From Cyrtodaria siliqua (taxonomy: Eukaryota > Mollusca > Bivalvia > Adapedonta > Hiatellidae): a stretch of 64,000 nt of DNA. A program made the translations under genes and the position numbers. The stretch is from contig JAWPHD010006747.1 in assembly GCA_037043455.1 (NCBI GenBank), forward strand, positions 1-64,000. The letters run 5' to 3'. Below, piece after piece: positions 1 to 10,595 of this stretch. The notes beneath the pieces are model-generated. The model saw only the letters and a list, made by a program, of their open reading frames with translations. It had not been told where the DNA came from and made no database searches. Positions within the stretch are counted from its first letter, which is position 1. Each line of letters begins with the position of its first letter.

Positions 1-1284
1 AAACCTCGTTCAACACATTTTTGTCGCGGTCCCGGCCCGTAACATATTTTTATTATTGAATTTCCTCGTAACTGTTCTGAATGGGTTGTTCCCAAACTTC
101 ATATACACATAACCACTGACATCACCCATTGTTCAGTGCTAATTTTTTTCAGAATTTATAAGCCCTTTGACTTAGATTTAAGCGGGGTATTTATCACCTT
201 CATTTGATAGTTTAGTGTTAAAGGGGAGACCAAGTTACGGATATAATTAAATATGTTTAAAGGAGTAGACGTCGTATCGAAAATGTGTTTTAATGGGAAA
301 CCATGTAGATTTATGGTTTAATGCTGTCTTGATATACCCTGTTTTCACAAAGTGAAGTGGGGGCCTATATAGGAACACGCTTTCCGTAACGTCCTGTCGC
401 GTCATGGAACACATTTTTGTTCCCGTTGCATTGCATCCCTTATCAAATTATTTATTACTTCCATTCCCTCAAAACAGATGTTCCCAAACTTCATGTACAC
501 ATACAACTGATCAAAAGCGGGTGTATTCCCTTCAGTAATGGTTTTATTTGTCTAGATATACTGAAACTACCATATACCGCTTGATTTGCCTTGATATACC
601 TTGATGTTTACAGGTATCAGGAAGAGCGACTGTTTGACAGGAGGTGAGAGCAAACACGTACTGGAATGAAGATTGACATTATCCAGGTATTTATGTCTGT
701 CTCTGTCTGTCTGTCTGTACTGCCCTGTCCTGTCTGGGAACTCAACTTTCAAGTGAGAAAGTCTTGATGTCTTACAGATTCGTGAGGTACTGAGGTTTAT
801 TTGGTTCTAACCTGGGAAAAATGGGGTGTAGCTGCCTCTACCAAAAAAAAAAATCCAACAACCAACATATATGACCTACCATTGTGCTAAAAATGATGTA
901 AACACTGTTCAAACAAACTGTTCTGTCTGTCCTGTCTGTCTGTCCCTCTTCACTTTGTGAAGTTGGGGATAATAAGCTAGTTATGAATGACTGATTAATT
1001 GACATGTGTTCTTCTATATATAAGACAAAGGATTATTTGCAAACATATATTCTTGAATCTAATGAAATAATAAGCTCACTTGTGCAAGTGCTAAAGATAT
1101 TGTTGTAATTGTAAAGTTAAATATTTTTGCAGACTGCTGATTGTATTTTACTGCGATACACCACGACAACACTGGTCATCTTAACGGTAGAGCGTGATAC
1201 CAAGTTTAGTTGGGCACAAGTAGTTTTAATGCGAGATTTATATCAAAGGTAAGGAAACCATCGTGTAAACCATAACGCAAAAGC
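1..1284. other. Non-coding AT-rich sequence with a diverged direct repeat
   Basis: No convincing gene is visible. A block around 1-115 recurs in diverged form around 400-507. Both contain ACACATTTTTGT and GTTCCCAAACTTCAT, and they are offset by about 390 bases, so this is probably an old tandem duplication or two parts of one repeat. Short CTGT microsatellite runs lie near 692-718 and 920-945. The motif CACAAAGTGAAG near 344 is roughly inverted at 950-962 (CTTCACTTTGTG), suggesting a degraded inverted-repeat element between them. Confidence 0.5.
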
Positions 1285-1800
1285 TAATATTATTTATCAC
1301 CCTGCACCACAACCCCACCTACCCCATACAGCGGAGATATAGTAGTAGTGCCCTTCATCACCTTGGCTCCACCAACCCCACCTACCCATACAAGAGGAGA
1401 TTCTAGTAGTAGTGCCCTTCATCACCCTGCACCACCAACCCCACCTACCCCATACAGAGAGAGATATAAGTTAGTAGTGCCATTCATTCACCCTGCACCA
1501 ACAACCCCACCTACCCATACAGAGGAGATATAGTAGTAGTGCCCTTCATCACCCTGCACCACCAACCCCACCTAACCCATACAGAGGAGATAATAGTAGT
1601 AGTCCCTCATCACCTTGCACCACCAACCCCACCTACCCATACAGAGGAGATAAAGTAGTTAGTGCCCTTCATCACCCTTGCACACCAACCCCACCTACCC
1701 ATACAGGAGCAATATAGTAGTAGTGCCCTTCATCACCCTGTCACCACCACCCCCACCTACCCATACATGAGCCAGATATAATAGTAAGTGCCCTTCATCA
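1285..1800. repeat. Minisatellite, unit about 61 bp
   Basis: About eight imperfect head-to-tail copies of a unit containing GCCCTTCATCACC, CACCAACCCCACC and TACCCATACAGAGGAG. Unit lengths vary by a few bases, so reading frames do not persist. The array ends a few bases before the Helentron-like element at 1808. This is a non-coding tandem repeat. A 61-residue open frame inside it is rich in Pro, Thr and His and is a by-product of the repeat. Confidence 0.85.
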
Positions 1801-1807
1801 CATTTTT

Positions 1808-4800
1808 ATGCTCGACTATTCGAAGATAAGAGAGGCTTATGTAATCATCCCGGCGTCGGCGTCCCACATCAAGGTTTGCGTGTAAGCTGTGTTTACAAGT
1901 CTATATTCTCTTACTTTTTCTTATCCTACCACAACCAATATTTGTTCATGGGGCTTCCTTGTAGCATTATCTTAAGGGCTGCATAAGCAATTTTGGTTCC
2001 TGTAACCCCATGGCTCCCTAAGGAACCCAAATATGAAGCCCATAAAATGTGCCCCATTTCACATCAAATTTTGCGTGTTTTTTAAATCTGTGTTTACAAG
2101 TCTATCTCTCCTACAATCTTACCCTAGCACAACCAAATTCGGCTATTAAGCTTCTTATAGCATTATCTTAAGGGCTGCTTGAGTAATTTTGGTATCCTGT
2201 GAACCCTGGGCTCCCCATGGAAACCACAGATTCTGATAAGCCCTTAAAATAGGTCTGTTTCACATCAAATTTTGCGTGTAAGCTGTGTTACTGGTCTATA
2301 TCTCTTACATTTTTTGTCCTAGCTGAACTAAATTTTGGAATTGGTTTCCTTTAGTAGTATGTGTAACGGGTTGGATAAGTAATTTTGACTTCTGCAAATT
2401 CTGAGCTCCATGGAACCCAAATTGTGATGGCCCATAAAATGTGCAATAAAGCAGATCTAGGTTTGCATGTAAGCATGTATATATCTATAATTTTGTTGGG
2501 ATTTGTTATAGCATTAAGCATCTTGTTACTTCACCCATATTGGGGCACTGGGCTCCCTCCTCCCCCCCCCCCCCCCCCCCCCCACTACCCCCGTCCCCAC
2601 TCCCCTCCACACCTTTTTTATTTTTTTATTTATAATTTACTTATTTCTGTGTTGTTTTAGTCTATTCTTACGCATATATGTTGCAACCCTCCCCCGCCAC
2701 CACTACCCCCACCCCCTGCCTCTCACCCCATCACCACCTCCAAACCTTTTTTTATTTTTTATTTATAATTTACATATTTCTTCGTTGTTTTAGTCAATTC
2801 TTACACATATATGTTGCCCCTTCCCCCCGCCCCAACCCACTCCCGCCTCTCCCCCTGCTCCCCACACCCCACCCACTTGAAACTATTGTTTTTTTACATA
2901 TTTTTTTGTGCTTTTGTCAACTTCTTACACATATATGTTGCCCCCTCCCTGCCGCTCCCCCTCCTCACCCCCCCCCCCCCCCCCCCCCCCCACATATATG
3001 TTGCCCCCCCCCCGCCCCAACCCACTCCCGCCTCTCCCTCTGCTCCCCCACACCCCACCCACTTGACACTATTGTTTTTTACATATTTTTTTCTTTTGTC
3101 AACTCTTACACATATATGTTGCCCCCTCCTGCCCTCCCCCCTCCTCACCCCCCCCCTCCCCCCCCCCCCCCCCCCCCCCCCCCACCACCACCACACTAGA
3201 ACTTTTTTTTTTTTACATATTTCTTTCTTGTTTTAGTCAATTCTTACACATATATGTTGCACCCTCCCCCCCGCCCCCAACTCACTCACTCCCACCTCAC
3301 CCCCCCCCACCCGCTACCCCCCACCCCACTTGAAACTATTTTTTTTACCATATTTCTTTGTTGTTTTAGTCAATTCTTACACATATATGTTGCCCCTCCC
3401 CCCGCCCCCAACCCACTCCCGCCTCTCCCCCTGCTCCCCCACCCACTTGAAACTATTTCTTTTTTACATATTTTTGTGTTGCTTTTGTCAGCTCTTACAC
3501 ATATATGTTGCCCCCTCCCCTGCCCTCCCCCCTCCTTCCCCCTTCCCCCCCCCCCCCCCCCCCCCCCCCCACACCACCACACTAGAACTTTTCTTTTTTT
3601 TTACATATTTCTTTCTTGTTTTAGTTAATTCTTACACATATATGTTGCACCCTCCCCCCCGCCCCCATCTCACTCCCACCTCTCCCCCCCCCACCCGCTA
3701 CCCCCCACCCCACCCCCACTTGAAACTATATTTTTTTACCATATTTCTTTGTTGTTTTAGTCAATTCTTACACATATATGTTGCCCCTCCCCCGCCCCCA
3801 ACCCACTCCCGCCTCTCCCCCTGCTCCCCCACACCCCACCCACTTGAAACTATTGTTTTTTTACATATTTTTGTGTTGCTTTTGTCAGCTCTTACACATA
3901 TATGTTGCCCCCTCCCCCCACCTCACACACACACACCCACCACCACACTAGAACTTTTTTTTTTACATATTTCTTTGTTGTTTTAGTCAATTCATACACA
4001 TATGTTGCACCCTCAACCCCGCCCCCAACTCATTCCCACCTCTCCCGCCCCCCCCCGCTCCCCCCCACCCCACCCCCACTTGAAACTATTTATTTTATTT
4101 TTATTTACCATATTTCTGTGTTGCTTTTGTCAATTCTTACACATATATGTTGCCCTCAACACTGTCCCCCCCCCCCTCCCCACCACCCACACACACAACC
4201 CCCCGCCCCACTTGATTATTTTTTTTTTTTACATATTTCTTTGTTGTTTTAGTCAATTCTAACACATGTTGCCCTCCCCACCCCACGCCTCTACCCCATC
4301 CCCACTGAAACTTGATGTTTTAATTAATTTTTTTTCTTCATATTTTTGTGTTGTTTTGGTGAATTATTACATAGCTTCTTACACATATATGTTGCCCTCA
4401 CCCCCCCCCCCCCCCCCGTGTAGTTTTGGTCAATTCTTACACATCTTGTGCTCCCTCCTCCCCCCCCCCACATATATGTTGCCCCTCCCCCCGCCCCACC
4501 CCACTCCCGCCTCTCCCACTGCTCCCCCACACCCCACCCACTTGAAACTATTGTTTTTTTACATATTTTTTTGTTGCTTTTGTCAACTCTTACACATATA
4601 TGTTGCCCCCTCCCTGCCCTCCCCCTCCCCCCCCCCCCCCCCCCCCCCCCCCACCACACTAGAACTTTTTTTTTTTAACATATTTCTTTCTTGTTTTAGT
4701 CAATTCTTACACATATATGTTGCACCCTCCCCCCCGCCCCCAACTCACTCACTCCCACCTCACCCCCCCCCCCCCCCCACCCGCTACCCCCCACCCCACC

Positions 4801-5019
4801 CCCACTTGAAACTATTTTTTTTACCATATTTCTTTGTTGTTTTAGTCAATTCTTACACATATATGTTGCCCCTCCCCCCGCCCCCAACCCACTCCCCGCC
4901 TCTCCCCCTGCTCCCCCACCCACTTGAAACTATTTATTTTTTACATATTTTTGTGTTGCATTTGTCAGCTCTTACACATATATGTTGCCCCCTCCCTGCC
5001 CTCCCCCCTCCTTCCCCCT

Positions 5020-5051
<32 letters not shown>

Positions 5052-5750
5052 ACACCACCACACTAGAACTTTTCTTTTTTTTTACATATTTCTTTCTTGT
5101 TTTAGTTAATTCTTACACATATTATGTTGCACCCTCCCCCCCGCCCCCATCTCACTCCCACCTCTCCCCCCCCCACCCGCTACCCCCCACCCCACCCCCA
5201 CTTGAAACTATTTATTTTATTTTTATTTACCATATTTCTGTGTTGCTTTTGTCAATTCTTACACATATATGTTGCCCTCAACACTGTCCCCCCCCCCTCC
5301 CCCCCACCCACACACACAACCCCCCGCCCCACTTGATTTTTTTTTTTTTTTTACATATTTCTTTGTTGTTTTAGTCAATTCTAACACATGTTGCCCTCCC
5401 CACCCCACGCCTCTACCCCATCCCCACTCAAACTTGATGTTTTAATTAATTTTTTTTCTTCATATTTTTGTGTTGTTTTGGTGAATCATTACATAGCTTC
5501 TTACACATATATGTTGCCCTCCCCCCCCCTCCCCCCCTCCCCCCACCATCCACCCCCGCCTCTCTCACACCCCAACCCCGCACCCCATTCAAAACTCAAT
5601 TTTTTATATTTTTTTTTACATATTTCTGTGTAGTTTTGTTGTGCTCCCAACCCCACCCCACATTGTTGTCTGATGGTATATACTAGCTATAAATTTATTA
5701 TTCTCCGAAAAATCGAATAGTCGAGCTGCGCTGTTCTCCGACAGCTCTTG
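1808..5750 (+). mobile_element. HINE-like non-autonomous Helentron element, copy A
   Basis: The left end carries CTCGACTATTCGA (1811-1823). The right end carries its exact inverse TCGAATAGTCGAG (5713-5725), followed by a short hairpin GCTGT-TCTCCG-ACAGC (5730-5745) and a terminal TCTTG before a T-rich flank. Sub-terminal inverted repeats, a 3' stem-loop, a central tandem-repeat zone and insertion between Ts are the described layout of Helentron-associated elements (HINE/DINE-1 type) and of bivalve tandem-repeat 'MITEs' such as pearl. The left part (about 1857-2560) is a ~185-bp repeat containing GGGCTCCCATGGAACCC. The rest is C-rich tandem repeats. The element encodes no transposase or Rep/helicase. 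The same element occurs at 14341-15591 and, inverted, at 25720-28055. The family assignment is inference from architecture. Confidence 0.7.
2560..5650. repeat. C-rich tandem repeat core of copy A
   Basis: About 20 variable units of roughly 100-180 bp. Each has a conserved part, TTACATATTTCTTTGTTG then GTCAATTCTTACACATATATG, followed by a variable C/CT-rich tract with C runs often longer than 20, then ACTTGAAACTATTTTT. A higher-order duplication is visible: the atypical stretch starting at 4262 returns at 5384, an offset of 1122 bases. Proline-, Thr- and Leu-rich open frames here (up to 266 residues) arise from CCC-rich composition and are not genes. Long homopolymers make the assembled length uncertain. 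Confidence 0.85.
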
Positions 5751-6126
5751 TTTTCTTTCCGTGAGCTTTACTCAAAAACTTGAGATCTCTATATCTTGAC
5801 AAAAAATCCATCTTTTTTCATCAGGCTTGGCCTAATAAAGTATAGACATGGTCACACACCCAATTACAATACCAGTATCAAAAGACGGGTCACAGTTGAT
5901 GTCACCAGTCTGGTTTCAAAATTAACAAAAAGTTAACTTAGCCTATAACTTTTTCATATTTTCATCAGTCTTTGGAAAGGTATGGTAATTAAAAAAAGTC
6001 ACCTTACTATATACTAATATGAAAAAAGTCAAGGTCACAGTCTAGGGTTTTGCTGTCCGTCACTACCTGTACTTCTTGTTTATAATGCAGTGTAATAACT
6101 TTTTTTTAAAATGACACAATCATTAG
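5751..6126. other. Non-coding spacer
   Basis: AT-rich with several phrases such as AAGGTCACAGTC and CCTATAACTTTTTCAT that look like a decayed dispersed repeat. No exon, RNA or complete element is recognised. Confidence 0.4.
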
Positions 6127-6292
6127 ATTATTTAACTGCTGGGATCGATTGTAGGGAAATCCTTCACAAGATTGTAGACGTGTTGTTCTTTTCACGAACG
6201 AGCGCCTGGGAGTGAGTGAAAAAAACAACACACGACTACCATCGAGTGAAGGATTTCCTTATAATCGAACCCAGCAGTTAAATAAACTATTT
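6127..6292. mobile_element. Foldback (palindromic) MITE, about 165 bp
   Basis: The two arms are inverted copies. The left begins ATTTAACTGCTGGGATCGAT...GGGAAATCCTTCAC, and the right reads GTGAAGGATTTCCTTATAATCGA...CCAGCAGTTAAAT. An inner pair (GTAGACGTGTTGTTC / AACAACACACGACTAC) extends the stem towards a small loop around AGCGCCTGGGAGTG. A second copy lies at 20245-20385. The element encodes nothing. It could extrude a long hairpin. Confidence 0.8.
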
Positions 6293-6883
6293 ATTACATT
6301 TGAAATCAGTTGATGTATAATTTAACCTAAATTATTTACTTTATTGAACGTTACCGACGGATGACATCAATGTCAGCAACACTTTATTTACACGACATCA
6401 CAGTTTATTAACTCGACATCACAGTTATTTTTGTGTTCAGAGTTAGTTATTAATATTTAGCGATTAAGAATATTCTTTCACTGAGAAATCCCAATCTTTC
6501 ACCCACATCAATGTGATATAATTTTATTATTATTTCAGTATATGTATCTAGCATATCAACTGTGATGTGAATAAAGGTCTTATATTTAAATTGGATACAT
6601 CAGGCTTTTTCTAGAAGAATCAAACATTTTGAAAGTTTCCTTTGGATAAAAAAACTGTCACGTCACTCAAAATATGGTGTGGTTTTGGTCTTGAATTTTA
6701 ATAAGCCATAGATTTTGAATGGAATTGGGCGTTAAATTCTTAAATTAACCCTGCAATGATATGTAACCTAGGATAGCACATAGACCCCCGCAAAAATATT
6801 GGTATACTTTTAGTTGATGTCTATAGCTAGGTTTGTAGTATTTAGTTTATGTTCCTCACGGAAAAAAACTCATCTGTTTACAG
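6293..6883. other. Probable intron sequence upstream of the terminal exon
   Basis: AT-rich, without open frames of note. It ends in a good 3' splice signal: a pyrimidine-containing CATCTGTTTACAG directly before the coding exon at 6884. No other element is recognised here. Confidence 0.45.
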
Positions 6884-7300
6884 GACACTTTCATCAAGCC
6901 TTTAATACAGGATCTGAGAGAAGCTTTACCGACTGAACCTGGACTGGTTGCAGAGCAACAACAGCTATTCCAAATAATCAGGGAAGCAGTCAATAAGTTC
7001 TTCAGAGACAATGGCCATATTGCTTCCTCTTTAGAAGGACTTGGACTTAAAGATATGTTCTTGAACTCTGCCATGTATCAAAAGCGTATAAGCTCGCTGT
7101 TTAGAACTCTAATTATGGTCAAATACGGCATTTTGTTGTCAAATGACGCCCAGTGCAAGGAGAAATGTCAACAACTATGGGACAAAATAGCCAGCAATCT
7201 GAACAAGGACATGTTGCTACCAGTTATATGTGATGCCATGGAAACTGTTGTTCTAATAAAAGAGGAAATGAGTGTTGCCATAACAACAGAGACTAATTAG
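6884..7300 (+). CDS. 3'-terminal coding exon of an unrecognised gene
   Basis: An open frame of 138 codons plus stop (TAG, 7298-7300) starts exactly at a 3' splice site (TGTTTACAG|GACACT). Codon use and amino-acid mix look genuinely coding, unlike the surrounding repeat frames. The first residues read DTFIKPLIQDLREALP and the last read AITTETN. The sequence suggests an all-helical C-terminal region: amphipathic stretches around EQQQLFQIIREAVNKFF, then MYQKRISSLFRTLIMVKYG and KEKCQQLWDKIASNL. No signal peptide, membrane segment or catalytic motif is visible. The frame is open at 6884 with either phase-0 or partial-codon entry possible. Upstream exons were not found in the window, so the gene must start farther away or in exons too small to see. 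I do not recognise the family; a HEAT/armadillo-like or other helical scaffold is only a guess. Confidence 0.75.
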   Translation, partial: DTFIKPLIQDLREALPTEPGLVAEQQQLFQIIREAVNKFFRDNGHIASSLEGLGLKDMFLNSAMYQKRISSLFRTLIMVKYGILLSNDAQCKEKCQQLWDKIASNLNKDMLLPVICDAMETVVLIKEEMSVAITTETN

Positions 7301-8393
7301 GATAGTGAGTCGTCATTTAAGAAAATGGCTTTGTTCTTTTCACAGACATATTAATAAACAGATAGGAAACTTACCGTCTGTACCAATGAAGCAGCCAAAA
7401 TATCACATGGCATCTTAACTTTTCCTTCTATCTCCTCTCTTTGATGAGAATTAATTCAATATATTCATTATGAATATCAAAATGGGATTATAATAATTCT
7501 TTTTTATTTTCAACATAAGAAGTTGTATAAAATGCTGTTAAAGATAAAAATATCTTAATTTTTGTTCATTCTTAAAAATGAAGGTTTGATATAGTAAAAG
7601 TTCCCGTTGAACTCCTTTTTTGTTTTAAATGGTAGAGTAAGGAAAATGCTATCATTAAAAGGAGAATTATATTTGTGAAGGGTTTTGGCATGAATGAAAA
7701 TTGTTTCTACAAAACTCTTCAAGATGCACGTGTATAAAGTTGGGCAACATTTTGTGAACATTTCCCATTGTCCAACGTGAAATTCAGGTAAATTTCAGTG
7801 TCCAATCTGTTTGTTATTAGGTCTGTGTTCTTTTTAAGAAGTTAGAAAAAAAACTTTAAAGATTTGAACTGTGTTGTAAGTTATCAGGTTGACCATTTTT
7901 TATAGAAAACTCTTTTACCAAGTATACAAAATATCTTAATGCCTGTGTTTATTTTTAATAGTATATGATGCTCATTATTATTCTCCTGGGAACTATACCA
8001 TACTATATTCATGATATTTGAATGAAGAATTATATGAAATAAAGAGTTGACTTCCCTGTAATTGACATTTTATTTGAAGAGTTTTTAGAAAATAAATAAA
8101 CTGTTACATTGCTGTTGTTTTGAAACTTAAAAAAACACATTATTTAAGTCCGGGGCATCGGTGGCCGAGTGGTTAGTGTATCTGACTTGAAATCACTTAC
8201 CCCTCACTGCTGTAGGTTCGATCCCTCATTGTATACCATACTATATTCATGATATTTGAAAAATGAAGAATTATATGAAATAAAGAGTTGACTTCCCTGT
8301 AATTGACATTTTATTTGAAGAGTTTTTAGAAAATAAATAAACTGTTACATTGCTGTTGTTTTGAAACTTAAAAAAACACATTATTTAAGTCTG
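7301..8393 (+). other. 3' UTR and downstream sequence of the terminal exon, with a tandem duplication
   Basis: AT-rich sequence follows the stop codon. The first strong polyadenylation signal is AATAAA at 8038-8043, with AAATAAATAAACTG further on near 8090. The block from 7995 is repeated directly at 8233, offset 238 bases, so the polyadenylation signals occur twice. The duplicated unit includes the first ~77 bases of the SINE that follows. Confidence 0.55.
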
Positions 8394-8470
8394 GGGCATC
8401 GGTGGCCGAGTGGTTAGGGTAGCTGACTTGAAATCACTTATCCCTCACCGCTGTAGGTTCGATCCCTCAT
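7995..8470. repeat. 238-bp tandem duplication spanning a gene 3' end and a SINE head
   Basis: ATACCATACTATATTC begins at 7995 and again at 8233, and the two copies stay nearly identical through AATAAAGAGTTGAC, TTATTTAAGTC and the tRNA-like head GGGGCATCGGTGGCCGAG. The first copy breaks at GATCCCTCATTGT, and the second continues into the full SINE body. The main differences are an extra AA/AAA near 8261 and a few point changes (for example TTAGTGTATC versus TTAGGGTAGC). Confidence 0.85.
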
Positions 8471-8656
8471 GGGCCTTTATGTGAGGAAGCTATCCAGCTG
8501 GCTTGCGGAACTTCGATGGTTCTACCATGCGCCTGCCTGTGCACGAAAATTGCCTGGAGGGGCACCTTGGGTCTTCCTCAACCAATGGAAGCTGGACAAG
8601 TCGCCATATGACCTTAGCTGTTGGTGCGACTATAAAACCAGTTCAATTCAATTCAG
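8394..8656 (+). mobile_element. tRNA-Ser-derived SINE with intact target-site duplication
   Basis: The head resembles tRNA-Ser(UGA): GTGGCCGAGTGGTTAG (A-box region), CTTGAAATC around a TGA anticodon, and GGTTCGATCC (B box), which together form an internal pol III promoter. A body without coding capacity follows (for example TGGCTTGCGGAACTTCG). It ends GTTGGTGCGACTATAAAACC and a TTCAATTCAATTCA tail. The element is bounded by a perfect 13-bp duplication, TTATTTAAGTCTG, at 8381-8393 and 8657-8669, the signature of target-primed reverse transcription. A second full copy lies inverted at 9567-9836. Confidence 0.9.
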
Positions 8657-8784
8657 TTATTTAAGTCTGATATTGGTTGGGTCTTATTAGTGTTCAAATT
8701 TAGACAGCATGATTGAATTAATGTCATCTGAATATTTGAAACCTACATAAAAGTACAGTGCCAGGTTACTGTACTATGATGTTA

Positions 8785-8909
8785 TTAAGTGTTTTCATAT
8801 TGGCCCAGTTATTGGTCCAAGGACTGTCATATTGGCCCAAGGCCGAAGGCCGCTGGCGAATATGACAGTCCGGGGACCAATAACTAGGCCAATATGAAAA
8901 CACTTAATT
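8785..8909. mobile_element. Foldback element, about 125 bp
   Basis: TAAGTGTTTTCATATTGGCC...GTTATTGGTCC is mirrored by GGACCAATAACTAGGCC then AATATGAAAACACTTA. Internally CTGTCATATTGGC pairs with GCGAATATGACAG around the GC-rich core AAGGCCGAAGGCCGCTGG. It is a near-complete palindrome without coding capacity, consistent with a foldback MITE or the fused ends of a TIR element. Confidence 0.75.
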
Positions 8910-8919
8910 AATGACATTT

Positions 8920-9314
8920 TTATTAATTAACTACTTAATATCTCTCTTTATTCCTGTGTATTAAATATCATTTACGGGTATTAAAGAAAGAACAAGAGAT
9001 ATATGTTCAATATAACATTTAATAACAAGTATCTGATTCAAACAAATCTTCCACTGGCGCGTGGAAAAATCACACACGAACATGATAATAGCTATATTTC
9101 AGCGAAGTCAATGTAACCAAATTTACAAATAATCAAACCTTAATTATTTTCATTGTCTACATTACATAGGCGAACATAGTTGCTGTTGGCTTATCCTATC
9201 AGATTGCTTGAATATCATATTGGCCGAGTTTCTCTCCATATCGGCCTTGTTTTTACCATATGATGCGTGCAGTTTCGTGCAAACCCCGGCAGATATTAAG
9301 TAGTTAATTAATAA
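8920..9314. mobile_element. Short TIR element with 23-bp perfect inverted ends
   Basis: The 23 bases at 8920-8942 (containing AATTAACTACTTAATATC) are the exact reverse complement of 9292-9314. The 395-bp interior is AT-rich and non-coding. It contains its own partial phrases shared with the neighbouring foldback element (CATATTGGCC near 9217), so the two may be parts of one larger element. The ends are very AT-rich, so chance or another origin is possible. Confidence 0.6.
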
Positions 9315-9553
9315 TTTCCAGTACAAAGTCACTACATTCGAAGTTTTCAAATAATAACAATTATATTGAATATAACTATTTTAAAAGGTTACATGGCTAG
9401 CGTGTGGACAAGGCAAACATCCGGTCATTAGTTACTTTCGGAGATGTTAAGATTTTCAGTAGGTGAAAATAGAAGGACCTGGACTTTATCCTCAATCTCT
9501 ATATGAGCAAAATATTTGACCAATTTTTAAATTAAATGTATCCACATTGGTGT
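9315..9553. other. Non-coding spacer
   Basis: Nothing recognised between the TIR element and the target site of the inverted SINE. Confidence 0.4.
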
Positions 9554-9566
9554 TTTAAAATAAGAT

Positions 9567-9836
9567 TGATTGATTGAATTGGATTTTATAGTCGCACCAA
9601 CAGCTAAGGTCATATGGCGACTTTCCAGCTTCCATTGGTGGAGGAAGACCCCAGGTGCCCCTCCGGGCAATTTTCGTGCACGGGCGGGCACCTGGGTAGA
9701 ACCACCGACTTTCCGCAAGCCAGCTGGGTAGCTTCCTCACATAAAGATTTCTAGGCCCCTGAGGGATCGAACCTACAGCGGTGAGGGGCAAGTGATTTCA
9801 AGTCAGAGACGTTAACCACTCGGCCACGGACGCCCC
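9567..9836 (-). mobile_element. tRNA-Ser-derived SINE, inverted copy
   Basis: Same family as the copy at 8394. Read on the minus strand it starts GGGGCGTCCGTGGCCGAG, keeps GGTTCGATCCCTCAG as B box, and ends GTTGGTGCGACTATAAAATCC with a TTCAATCAATCA tail. A perfect 13-bp target-site duplication, TTTAAAATAAGAT, flanks it at 9554-9566 and 9837-9849. It is longer than the 8394 copy by a few bases. Confidence 0.9.
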
Positions 9837-9849
9837 TTTAAAATAAGAT

Positions 9850-10595
9850 GGCGCCAGTAGAAGATACATAGATGTACACAAAAACTAAAGCATCTTAATC
9901 ACGTTAATATAATTATCACCTAGTCTACAGGGCAAAAATCAGCGGAGCATCAATGAATGATAAACACCGAGTTTACCCCATAGCCAAATGTGGAGTAGTC
10001 ATTGTATTTATTGATCACTGGTTGATCAAATTATTTTGATGATGTCAGAGGAAGGTTATGAATCAGAATAGTAAAAATGACATTTATATATAGATCAACG
10101 TTTATTTGTGATAAATACTCCAAGATTGCCATGTGTCCTTTTAAGATGAATTCTGTTAAATACATACAAGTTTTACAAGCTCCACATGGGGTCAAGGTTT
10201 AAACTGATTTAGTATGATCCAATTTATAGAAGAGAATAGTCCATTTTACAAATGCTGGGATGAAATGGTAGATAGACTTGCAATTGTGAAACTGATGTCG
10301 GATGTCATTCCCATCTGGGTTTCTCACTGGGTGCTGATCTTCATTTCATGTTGCTAATTTATAATAACTCACAGTGATGAACAATTCATACAGTGTAAAA
10401 CACTCTCGTATAAAAGAAAGGCATGCTGAGAGTAGGAATTATTTATCGTAAGTATTTAATTACCTATAAAATGCATATTAGCTATTTAAAAGCAGATGGG
10501 CTTTTCAGATTTTGAAAATATAAGACTTTATTATTGCTGTTGAATCTCATAAAATCCCAATACAAAATAGCTGAATTTAAAAGAAATGTCGATAT
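9850..10595. other. Non-coding, with one solitary arm of the TTAAAGGGAC element
   Basis: Mostly featureless AT-rich sequence. The stretch ending AAGATTGCCATGTGTCCTTTTAAG (about 10122-10145) matches the right end of the elements at 29873 and 44785, so a truncated copy lies here. No coding signal is seen. Confidence 0.5.

Noticed and set aside
2385..5633. Many overlapping Pro/Leu/Thr-rich open frames (up to 266 codons) in the C-rich region
   Set aside because: They follow the C-run tandem repeat in several frames at once, have no domain or splice context, and depend on homopolymer length.
8154..8231. Genuine tRNA-Ser gene
   Set aside because: It is the head of a SINE copied by the tandem duplication; the same head continues into a SINE body at 8394 with target duplications.
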